From the NCBI GenBank assembly GCA_947165335.1, contig CAMVAB010000050.1:1-5961 (forward strand): a stretch of 5,961 nucleotides of DNA, given 5' to 3'. Origin of the DNA: an uncultured Pseudomonadota bacterium. GTDB lineage: Bacteria; Pseudomonadota; Alphaproteobacteria; Rs-D84. The position numbers were made by a program, and so were the translations under genes. This document shows positions 1 through 5,524 of this stretch, one piece after another (the first letter of the stretch is position 1; each line of letters starts with the position of its first letter). The notes beneath the pieces are model-generated. The model saw nothing but the letters and a program-made list of their open reading frames with translations. It made no database searches and had not been told where the DNA came from.

Positions 1-980
1 GGTGGCCAACCTGGAACTTCCATTCCAAGAGATAATCCCATAGCTTCCAATTGAGCTTTGATTTCGTTCAAAGATTTACGGCCAAAGTTTGGTGTTTTCA
101 ACATATCATTTTCGGTCTTTTGAACTAATTCGCCCAACCAGTTAATTTTGTCGTTTTTCAAACAATTTGTTGCACGAACAGACAATTCCAATTCGTCAAC
201 ATGTTTCAACAATTTTGGATCGAAAGGTAAAACATCTTTCGCTTTTTCTTCATCGCTTGCAGCATTCGATTGTGTTGGATCTTCAAAGTTAATAAACACA
301 TTCAATTGATCTGTCAAAATACGCGCAGCATATGCAATAGCATCTTCTGGGGTCAATGAACCATTTGTTTTAACAGTCAATTCCAATTTGTCATAATCTG
401 TGCTTTGACCAACACGAGTTTGAGAAACAGCAGATGCTACATTCAAAATTGGAGAATATATAGAATCTACAGGAATTGTTCCCAATGGTAAATCTGTTGC
501 ATTAACAGATGCAGGAACATAACCACGACCAGATCCCAATGTTATTTCCATGTCAAATGTTGCGCCGGCATCCAAAGTGCAAATTTCAGCATCTTTGTTC
601 ATGACTTCGACACTGCCGCTTGTTTCGATCATACCAGCTGTAACGACTGCTGGACCTTTGACTTTAAGGGTTGCTTTGTGTTGACCTTCTGTCAAAGCTT
701 TGAAATAAACACCTTTCAAATTCAAAAGAATGTCTGTGATATCTTCACGAACCCCAGCCAAACTGCTGAATTCATGTTGAACACCATCAATTTTAACATA
801 TATTGGTGCACAACCCTGCAAAGACGACAACAAAACACGACGCAATGCAGTCCCAAGTGTTAAACCAAAACCTTTTTCCAAAGGTTCCGCAATTAAAGTT
901 GCAATATTAGGATTTTTTTCGTCGACTTTGATAGTTAATTTTTTTGGCTTGATCAAAGTCATCCAGTTTTTTTCAATCAT
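1..980 (-). CDS. rpoA: RNA polymerase subunit alpha (3' end beyond the window)
   Basis: RpoA dimerises to nucleate assembly of RNA polymerase, and its C-terminal domain contacts UP-element DNA and activators. 326 complete codons are visible; the usual alphaproteobacterial length is near 338, so only about a dozen residues and the stop are missing. The N-terminal domain carries the dimerisation/assembly motif GFGLTLGTALRRVLLSSL (residues 37-54); the usual Asn of LGNALRR is Thr44 here. An acidic linker (about 236-249) leads to the C-terminal domain, whose RATNCLK (269-275) matches the DNA-binding RSANCLK of E. coli (R269 = E. coli R265), followed by TPNFGRKSL (296-304). The sequence runs out at MEVPGWPP, typical of alphaproteobacteria. 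The start is ATG at 978-980 with GGAG (987-990) six bases upstream. All eight visible Arg codons are CGT, as expected of a highly expressed gene. It is separated from rpsK by another gene and has its own promoter-like site. Identity is essentially certain. Confidence 0.97.
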   Translation of the reverse strand, partial: MIEKNWMTLIKPKKLTIKVDEKNPNIATLIAEPLEKGFGLTLGTALRRVLLSSLQGCAPIYVKIDGVQHEFSSLAGVREDITDILLNLKGVYFKALTEGQHKATLKVKGPAVVTAGMIETSGSVEVMNKDAEICTLDAGATFDMEITLGSGRGYVPASVNATDLPLGTIPVDSIYSPILNVASAVSQTRVGQSTDYDKLELTVKTNGSLTPEDAIAYAARILTDQLNVFINFEDPTQSNAASDEEKAKDVLPFDPKLLKHVDELELSVRATNCLKNDKINWLGELVQKTENDMLKTPNFGRKSLNEIKAQLEAMGLSLGMEVPGWP

Positions 981-1047
981 TTTTTACTCCATCAGGCTTA
1001 GTTTATTATTTTCACCAGATTTACGCGTTTTTCCAACGTGCCGAAAG

Positions 1048-1076
1048 ATTTTATAACAAAAAAAAACGAAAGTCAA
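1048..1076 (-). promoter_or_regulatory. Candidate sigma70-type promoter of rpoA
   Basis: On the minus strand, TTGACT (1071-1076, 5 of 6 to consensus) and TAAAAT (1048-1053, 5 of 6) are exactly 17 bp apart. An overlapping alternative -10, TATAAA (1050-1055), is preceded by TGT and would act as an extended -10. The predicted transcript starts near 1041, giving a leader of about 60 nt before the rpoA start. The spacer contains an uninterrupted run of nine T (1058-1066). The site lies just after the stop of the cysteine-rich gene, where an independent rpoA promoter would be needed if transcription from rpsK ends at the terminators. It is read from sequence only. Confidence 0.6.
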
Positions 1077-1090
1077 TTTTATTATTGTGA

Positions 1091-2719
1091 TTATTGCTTG
1101 ATTACAGATCTGTCTATTTTACCTTCGTTAATATTATCAGGCCATGGTTCACAAATCGGCAGAATGAAAGTTTTTCCACCACCATGCAACAAATGCATTC
1201 CATCAGATTGTGATGATAAATCATATAACGTGTTATGACACAAGTTTGTTTTTTTGATTACACATGCCAATGGTGACGTGCATTTCGTATTGTCATTACT
1301 GCAATATTTATTGTGTTTCGGAACTATTGTCGGATCGTCTGGATCTTTTTCAGGATAGTTGTTTACATCAGTGGTGTAATTTCCGGCACAGGCTATACAT
1401 TGTGATGCCCCCGCTAGTGAATATGTGTTTATCGGACATTTATTAACCCCAAATTTGTCATTAAAACCACCATCACACATTTGAACTTTGCCATTGGCAT
1501 CTAATGGACAACTATACCCAGCAGAACATTTATGACATATGGTTTTTCCATCCCCAATGGTTGTACAATGACCCGCACCACATTTATAACATTTTTCAAT
1601 TCCCCCCGAACCACCATCACTACTTGGTTTATCATCGGGACACTTCGGACATGACCCTATACCATTTTTATCTACAAAAACATAATAATTTATTGGGGCA
1701 CTGTTTTGCTCTGCTGTTGCATCTGCAACATATTTTTCACCGTTATAATTATATATAATTGTACAACCAGTGTCTGTTGTTACTTTCACACTACAACTTT
1801 TGATACCATTATTGTTTACGCTATTATCATCATTCATATTAGCAAAATATGACCAGCTTAAATCAGTGTTAAAATCTGGACATTTTTTACATTCGTTTCC
1901 ATCTATGTATTGGTTTGCTTTTTTACATGCGACACAATTTCTTTCGTCCGCGGAATAATATGTATCTGGTGTTTTATCTTTACAAAGGCCACAAAATACT
2001 CCTTCGTTTACTTTTACAGGGAAAGAACCTGACGCACACCGAGTGCATTCAGCGCTTCCTTCACTGCTAGTCTCATATGCTGGACATTGAATACAAAATG
2101 CTGCACCAGAATTACCTCTTCCGGCACATGTTTTATTATTTTTTGATGAACACTTCCCGCTTGGGCAGTTTGTCTGGTTTATAGCACCACTTGTGACACA
2201 TTTGCCATTACCATTACTCGCACATTTCCCAGGATCTGCCGATGTACACGTAGCCGAACCTTTTCGATCAGCATATGTTCCTGCTGGACACGACACACAC
2301 TTGCTACCGCCGCCGTTTGGTGCATCACATTCATAAACTCTTATCTTTTGTCCGTTGTCGTCTAGTACATCTTCCCCATTGTCTGTTAAATACCAATGTG
2401 CGTCATTTTTTGAAGGACAAGTACCTTCAGAGCATCGTCTTTTACCAATTGTCTCTATAAGGATTCCATTGACAGATGCTTCATCACACCATGGTACATT
2501 GGGATAATCGTCCGGTCTTTTACATGCATACCCTACGGGACATTTCATAAAAGGATTAGAACTTAGACATTTATGACAGTCCATATAGTATCCATATAAG
2601 TTTTCAGTCCAACGGTGCTTCCAGTCATCACAGAAAGTAGCATATACCGCATTAGACGATGATACTGCACTCACAACGCATAAAAAATTTAATACAAAGT
2701 GATTTTTTATAAATCTCAT
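1091..2719 (-). CDS. Exported cysteine-rich protein of unknown function (CxxC / GCC2-GCC3-like repeats)
   Basis: The 542-residue product has a clear signal peptide: basic MRFIKNH, a hydrophobic stretch to about residue 20, and a probable signal peptidase I site after VYA (25-27). There is no lipobox, later membrane segment or sorting motif, so the periplasm or outside is likely. It has 47 cysteines, 46 after the signal. Eleven fall in CxxC pairs, at 48, 141, 209, 225, 243, 262, 277, 357, 377, 395 and 441. Several follow C-P-x(3)-Y-x(7-8)-C (144-158, 428-441), resembling GCC2/GCC3 or ephrin-receptor-like modules; 320-356 is cysteine-free. Disulfide bonding is inferred. No catalytic motif is seen. 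The start is fixed because an in-frame TAA lies at 2723-2725, just upstream, but no well-spaced ribosome binding site is visible. Seven of 11 Arg codons are AGA and one is CGT, unlike its neighbours. It sits inside the usually unbroken rpsK-rpoA junction, so late acquisition is plausible. Possible roles include adhesion or surface structure; none is shown. Confidence 0.85.
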   Translation of the reverse strand: MRFIKNHFVLNFLCVVSAVSSSNAVYATFCDDWKHRWTENLYGYYMDCHKCLSSNPFMKCPVGYACKRPDDYPNVPWCDEASVNGILIETIGKRRCSEGTCPSKNDAHWYLTDNGEDVLDDNGQKIRVYECDAPNGGGSKCVSCPAGTYADRKGSATCTSADPGKCASNGNGKCVTSGAINQTNCPSGKCSSKNNKTCAGRGNSGAAFCIQCPAYETSSEGSAECTRCASGSFPVKVNEGVFCGLCKDKTPDTYYSADERNCVACKKANQYIDGNECKKCPDFNTDLSWSYFANMNDDNSVNNNGIKSCSVKVTTDTGCTIIYNYNGEKYVADATAEQNSAPINYYVFVDKNGIGSCPKCPDDKPSSDGGSGGIEKCYKCGAGHCTTIGDGKTICHKCSAGYSCPLDANGKVQMCDGGFNDKFGVNKCPINTYSLAGASQCIACAGNYTTDVNNYPEKDPDDPTIVPKHNKYCSNDNTKCTSPLACVIKKTNLCHNTLYDLSSQSDGMHLLHGGGKTFILPICEPWPDNINEGKIDRSVIKQ

Positions 2720-2758
2720 ACTTTATGAATATCCCCGTTTCCTTAATAACTTTTCAAA

Positions 2759-2787
2759 ATCATAGCAACTTTCATTTTTTTCTGCAA
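2759..2787 (-). promoter_or_regulatory. Candidate promoter of the cysteine-rich gene
   Basis: The minus strand has TATGAT (2759-2764, 5 of 6 to the -10 consensus), 17 bp downstream of TTGCAG (2782-2787, only the TTG of the -35 matches). It predicts a short leader of roughly 30 nt before the ATG at 2719. The region is very AT-rich, so such matches can arise by chance. The position downstream of two terminators makes a local promoter likely in any case. Confidence 0.4.
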
Positions 2788-2825
2788 TCATTATTTGTTA
2801 TTTTTTTATCACTTTTACACCACAA

Positions 2826-2855
2826 TGTCATTCCGAACGAAGCGTGGAGAAATCC
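2826..2855 (+). repeat. Dispersed short repeat, copy A
   Basis: This copy begins TGTCATTCCGA and ends GGAGAAATCC, matching the layout of copies B and C: TGTCAT at one end, a variable middle, GAG plus ATCC at the other. Its stem is the weakest of the three, with ATT facing AAT and one mismatch. Similar TGTCATTCTGAGCGAAGCG-type units are scattered through intergenic regions of many bacterial genomes. That comparison is from general knowledge and was not searched. Confidence 0.6.
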
Positions 2856-2892
2856 ATTAACAAAATTGGTTCTGGGAATACAGTGTGTAAAT

Positions 2893-2928
2893 GGATGCTC
2901 ACGCTCGTTACACTCGCTCAGCATGACA
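2893..2928 (-). repeat. Dispersed short repeat, copy B (inverted)
   Basis: Read on the minus strand this unit begins TGTCATGCTGAGCGAG and ends GCGTGAGCATCC, the same plan as copy C but in the opposite orientation. Its ends pair as ATGCT/AGCAT, where copy C pairs ATCCT/AGGAT; the bases differ but pairing is kept. With copy A it forms a loose inverted pair about 37 bp apart. Confidence 0.65.
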
Positions 2929-2998
2929 CAGAAGTTTTGATAAGTTATGGTTCCAAAATTTATTTGTTTTCTGGAATCGTTGTTCATCACACATCCAA

Positions 2999-3035
2999 TG
3001 TCATCCTGAGACCGCGCAAGCGGTCGTGAGGATCC
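2999..3035 (+). repeat. Dispersed short repeat, copy C
   Basis: It begins TGTCATCCTGAG and ends GTGAGGATCC. It folds into an outer stem ATCCT/AGGAT (3003-3007 with 3029-3033) and a perfect inner stem GACCGC/GCGGTC (3010-3015 with 3020-3025) closed by a GCAA tetraloop. It abuts the distal terminator, ending two bases before the run of A at 3038-3044. Confidence 0.7.
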
Positions 3036-3037
3036 AC

Positions 3038-3069
3038 AAAAAAACAACCCGCACTACATGGCGGGTTGT
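3038..3069 (-). terminator. Rho-independent terminator, distal (T2)
   Basis: On the minus strand a stem of 8-9 bp (CAACCCGC at 3045-3052 with GCGGGTTG at 3061-3068, plus A3044-T3069) has an 8-base loop and is followed by seven T (3044-3038). The GC-rich stem and T run are typical of intrinsic terminators for leftward transcription. It lies about 80 bp beyond the terminator next to rpsK, so it is either a backup for that operon or the end of a separate short transcript. Confidence 0.85.
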
Positions 3070-3071
3070 AC

Positions 3072-3092
3072 TTTCGGGAAGGGAACCCGAAA
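3072..3092. other. Short hairpin between the two terminators
   Basis: TTTCGGG (3072-3078) pairs with CCCGAAA (3086-3092) around a 7-base loop. On the plus strand it is followed by CTTTTT and could act as a weak terminator for rightward transcription. On the minus strand it would be an internal stem of any RNA ending at T2. No function is recognised. Confidence 0.4.
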
Positions 3093-3122
3093 CTTTTTAA
3101 TTCACCCCCAAGGGGAAGAAAC

Positions 3123-3149
3123 AAAAAAACACTGCCGATTCGGCAGTGT
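3123..3149 (-). terminator. Rho-independent terminator after rpsK (T1)
   Basis: About 22 bp after the rpsK stop, the minus strand has a perfect 9-bp GC-rich stem (ACACTGCCG at 3129-3137 with CGGCAGTGT at 3141-3149) closed by a three-base loop and followed by T at 3129-3123. This is a textbook intrinsic terminator for leftward transcription. It marks the end of the spc/alpha ribosomal-protein unit before rpoA, which is unusual because rpsK and rpoA normally share a transcript. Confidence 0.9.
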
Positions 3150-3171
3150 AATTTTCTGTTCGCAAATGCGA

Positions 3172-3555
3172 TTAAACACGACGAACTTTCTTTGGACGGC
3201 ACCCGTTGTGTGGAATACGTGTCGTATCAGTAATAGATTGTACAACCAATCCTGCATTTGCCAAACCACGTACTGCTGATTCACGACCCTGGCCAATACC
3301 ACGCATCAAAACATCAACTGTTTTCATGCCCATTTCAGCAACTTTTTTACCCACAGCATCAGCAACAACAGTTGCAGCATATGGTGTTGATTTTTTTGCG
3401 CCTTTGAAATTATTTGCGCCTGCGGTTGCCCATGTTAATACGGCACCCGATTGGTCTGTGATTGTTATACGTGTATTATTGTTTGTTGCGACCACATGTG
3501 CAATACCATGTGATACTTTTTTAACAACTTTCTTTTTTGATTTTGTAATTGCCAT
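3172..3555 (-). CDS. rpsK: 30S ribosomal protein S11 (uS11)
   Basis: uS11 sits on the platform of the 30S subunit and contacts 16S rRNA near the E site and the mRNA path. The 127-residue length is normal. The core reads STPYAA (56-61), GMKTVDV (76-82), GRESAVRGL (90-98) and ends with PHNGCRPKKVRRV (115-127), the family's C-terminal signature. The loop before GRES reads RGIGQG (85-90) where most bacteria have KGPGxG, a mild divergence. The start is ATG at 3553-3555 with AAGGA seven bases upstream. It follows rpsM after 62 bp and is the last gene before two terminators, rather than being followed directly by rpoA. Confidence 0.97.
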   Translation of the reverse strand: MAITKSKKKVVKKVSHGIAHVVATNNNTRITITDQSGAVLTWATAGANNFKGAKKSTPYAATVVADAVGKKVAEMGMKTVDVLMRGIGQGRESAVRGLANAGLVVQSITDTTRIPHNGCRPKKVRRV

Positions 3556-3617
3556 TTATGTTTCCTTTTATTAGATGTCTTCAATTAACTATCGTGTTAA
3601 TCTCTACCCAATTAAAT

Positions 3618-3995
3618 TTATTTACCCTTGGTCGCAGAACCTGCAACAACAACGCGTTTACCCTTGCGAGTACGTGCATTTGTTTGTGTGCGTTGACCAC
3701 GAACTGGTAAACGATTACGATGACGAATTCCGCGATATGTTTTTAAATCTTGCAAACGTTTGATGTTCATTGCAACTTCGCGACGAACGTCACCTTCTAC
3801 TTTGAAGTTTTGTTCAATATAATTTGAAATTTTGATAACATCTTCGTCAGTCAAATCTTTTGCGCGCAGACCGTCTTTCAATTTCAATGCAGAACAAATC
3901 TGTGCAGATTTAGCCGGTCCAATACCATGAATGTATCTTAACGCAATTTCAATGCGTTTTTCGGACGGGATGTTAACACCTGCTATACGTGCCAT
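3618..3995 (-). CDS. rpsM: 30S ribosomal protein S13 (uS13)
   Basis: uS13 lies in the head of the 30S subunit, bridges to the 50S subunit and contacts P-site tRNA through its basic tail. The 125-residue product begins MARIAGVNIP, has the helix-two-turns-helix motif around HGIGPAKS (23-30), and carries the signature YRGIRHRNRLPVRGQRT (87-103) followed by TNARTRKGKR (105-114). The C-terminus is a little longer than in many homologues. The start is ATG at 3993-3995 with AAAGGA upstream (core AGGA 4005-4008, nine bases away). It heads an rpsM-rpsK pair downstream of secY; adk, usually located between secY and rpsM in alphaproteobacteria, is absent here. Confidence 0.97.
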   Translation of the reverse strand: MARIAGVNIPSEKRIEIALRYIHGIGPAKSAQICSALKLKDGLRAKDLTDEDVIKISNYIEQNFKVEGDVRREVAMNIKRLQDLKTYRGIRHRNRLPVRGQRTQTNARTRKGKRVVVAGSATKGK

Positions 3996-4101
3996 CTTTT
4001 ATTTTCCTTTTTTGTTTTATTGTATTCGAATGTTTCCATTCACCCTGCACTCAAAAAATCCACACGTTCTTTTGAATGCGTTTCGATTTTTATGCTAACC
4101 A

Positions 4102-4130
4102 ATTCTATAATGCGTTAACACAAAAATCAA
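4102..4130 (-). promoter_or_regulatory. Candidate promoter for rpsM-rpsK in the secY-rpsM gap
   Basis: The minus strand shows TTGATT (4125-4130, 4 of 6) and TAGAAT (4102-4107, 5 of 6) separated by 17 bp, starting about 20 bp after the secY stop. It would give a leader of about 100 nt before rpsM, long enough for the autoregulatory structures common on ribosomal-protein mRNAs. That leader contains only a small visible hairpin, GAATG/CATTC with a GAAA tetraloop (4028-4041). The region is AT-rich and chance matches are possible. Confidence 0.35.
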
Positions 4131-4150
4131 ATCTTTGTTTTTGTTTCCGT

Positions 4151-5467
4151 TTATCCGCGGAAACGACCCTTCTTACTTGTTTTAGCAACAACCCCGGTAT
4201 ATTGTTTTTCAACCAAATATGATTTGATTTGATTCATTGTATCCAATACAACACCAGCGACGATTAAAACACTTGTTCCGCCAATCATCAACGGCATACC
4301 ACCACGTGTATTCAATATGATTGGCAATACGCAAACCACAATCAAATAAACAACACCGATAGCTGTTGTACGCGATACAACACCATCTAAATAATGCATT
4401 GTTTGTTCACCTGGACGAACACCTGGGATATAACCACCCATATTTTTCAAATTAGTGCTGGTTTCTTCACTGTTAAACACAACAGCCGTTTGAAAATAAG
4501 CAAAGAATGCAATTAATACTGTATACAAAGCCATATATGACCATGTGCCATATGTGAAAAACCCAAGTATTTGTTGAACAAATAAATTTTCACTTTGTAC
4601 AAAACGTTGTATGAATGCAGGCAACATCATAATAGATGCTGCGAATACTGGCCCCATAACACCTGACATGTTAACTTTGATAGGAAGATACGAAACATTT
4701 GTATTCATTACACCGTTTGCCATCGCCTGACGTGGATATAATATTTGAATACGACGTTGTGCCTGTTCCATAAACGCAATAAGCGCAACAATACCAACAA
4801 CAAAACCCAAAACCAATGCGATCATCGCAGGCGACATTTGTCCGACACCTGCCAATGAAAACAGTTTTGCAATTCCACCTGGGACTTCTGCGATAATACC
4901 AGCAAAGATTAACAATGAAGCGCCCTGGCCGATACCACGCGCAGTAATCTGTTCAGCCAACCACATAACAAATACGGTTCCGCCGACCAACGCAACAATC
5001 GCGGACAATTCAAATGAAAATCCAGGATTTGCGACCGCAGATATACCATTAACTGGCGCCATGGATTCAAGCCCACGAACAACAGCCCAACCTTGAACTA
5101 CAGCTAAAAGAACAGCCAAATAACGAGTGTACTGATTGATTTTTACACGACCCGATTCGCCCTCTTTTCTTAAATCTGTCAAAGATTTGCTTGTTGCTGT
5201 TAATAATTGGATAACGATAGATGCAGAGATGTATGGGAAAATATTCAAAGCCAATACTGACATACGGGATAATGATCCACCTGAAAACATATCGAACATT
5301 CCCATCATACCATTATCACCGTTGAACAAATGCAATACCGCACTGGCATTAACACCTGGTAATGGTATAAAAGAACCGATACGATAAACAATCAACGCAC
5401 CAAGTGTGAACAAGATACGTTTTTGCAAATCCGTAAGGTTTCCAAAAATATTTTTCAAGAATCTCAT
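4151..5467 (-). CDS. secY: Protein translocase channel subunit SecY
   Basis: SecY forms the membrane channel of SecYEG, through which preproteins are threaded by SecA and membrane proteins are inserted cotranslationally. The 438-residue length is typical. Ten hydrophobic segments are visible, roughly at 17-35, 72-90, 115-132, 152-172, 182-200, 212-232, 268-286, 308-328, 367-385 and 393-410. Family motifs include PLPGVN (35-40), the plug region near MFDMFSGG (57-64), NIFPYISASI (75-84), GIGQGASLLIF (178-188), and the cytosolic loop FNSEET...GYIPGVRPGEQT (331-356), with Arg351 matching the SecA-critical Arg of E. coli. The tail is basic (KTSKKGRFRG). ATG at 5465-5467 is chosen because it gives the family N-terminus MRFLKNIFGNL; a TTG 16 codons upstream lies inside a hairpin. 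No strong ribosome binding site is visible. It follows rplO after 57 bp. It would export the cysteine-rich product encoded nearby. Confidence 0.97.
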   Translation of the reverse strand: MRFLKNIFGNLTDLQKRILFTLGALIVYRIGSFIPLPGVNASAVLHLFNGDNGMMGMFDMFSGGSLSRMSVLALNIFPYISASIVIQLLTATSKSLTDLRKEGESGRVKINQYTRYLAVLLAVVQGWAVVRGLESMAPVNGISAVANPGFSFELSAIVALVGGTVFVMWLAEQITARGIGQGASLLIFAGIIAEVPGGIAKLFSLAGVGQMSPAMIALVLGFVVGIVALIAFMEQAQRRIQILYPRQAMANGVMNTNVSYLPIKVNMSGVMGPVFAASIMMLPAFIQRFVQSENLFVQQILGFFTYGTWSYMALYTVLIAFFAYFQTAVVFNSEETSTNLKNMGGYIPGVRPGEQTMHYLDGVVSRTTAIGVVYLIVVCVLPIILNTRGGMPLMIGGTSVLIVAGVVLDTMNQIKSYLVEKQYTGVVAKTSKKGRFRG

Positions 5468-5488
5468 GCGTTTATCTTTTTGATTAAA

Positions 5489-5514
5489 TGCATCTGTGAA
5501 AAACCACAGATGCA
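5489..5514 (-). promoter_or_regulatory. Perfect hairpin in the rplO-secY gap
   Basis: TGCATCTGTG (5489-5498) and CACAGATGCA (5505-5514) form a perfect 10-bp stem around a 6-base loop. On the minus strand it starts about 10 bases after the rplO stop and ends 21 bases before the secY ATG. It is followed by TTTAAT, too short and interrupted a T run for a convincing intrinsic terminator. It may be an attenuator, a processing site, a 3'-end stabiliser, or a brake on secY initiation; the sequence does not decide between these. Confidence 0.55.
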
Positions 5515-5524
5515 ATTTTGGATA

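Larger units (their letters stand above)
2720..3171. other. Gene-free region between the cysteine-rich gene and rpsK
   Basis: This 452-bp stretch contains no credible gene. From the rpsK side it holds a strong terminator, a small hairpin, a second strong terminator, three copies of a short dispersed repeat in mixed orientation, and a promoter-like site for the cysteine-rich gene. Several reading frames of 60-90 codons cross it on both strands, but they run through the terminators and repeats, lack ribosome binding sites and resemble no protein family. The stretch 2940-2998 between repeats has no recognisable structure beyond a weak TTCCA/TGGAA inverted repeat. Confidence 0.8.

Noticed and set aside
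1038..2460. Plus-strand frames opposite the cysteine-rich gene
   Set aside because: They are antisense shadows of a gene with a signal peptide and regular cysteine pattern. None has a ribosome binding site or family resemblance.
2676..2719. Lipoprotein signal for the cysteine-rich protein
   Set aside because: Cys14 is preceded by NFL, which does not meet the lipobox rule, and a signal peptidase I site follows at residues 25-27.
2700..2719. Similarity between the first residues of the cysteine-rich protein (MRFIKN) and SecY (MRFLKN)
   Set aside because: It covers only about six residues, is typical of basic N-termini before hydrophobic segments, and does not continue.
2826..3035. CRISPR array
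   Set aside because: Only three imperfect copies, in mixed orientation, with unequal spacing and variable interiors.
2772..3047. 91-codon minus-strand reading frame across the intergenic repeats
   Set aside because: It runs through all three repeat copies and the end of a terminator, has no ribosome binding site, and its translation is what such repeats produce by chance.
2987..3302. Several 60-75 codon frames on both strands around the rpsK 3' end
   Set aside because: They cross both terminators or overlap rpsK in another frame and resemble no protein.
4028..4041. GAATG/CATTC hairpin with GAAA loop upstream of rpsM as a ribosomal-protein binding site
   Set aside because: A five-base-pair stem alone is too small to support a regulatory call. 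It is mentioned only as part of the rpsM leader.
5468..5515. Alternative TTG start giving secY 16 extra residues
   Set aside because: The extension lies within the intergenic hairpin, has no ribosome binding site, and does not fit the family N-terminus, which matches the ATG at 5467.
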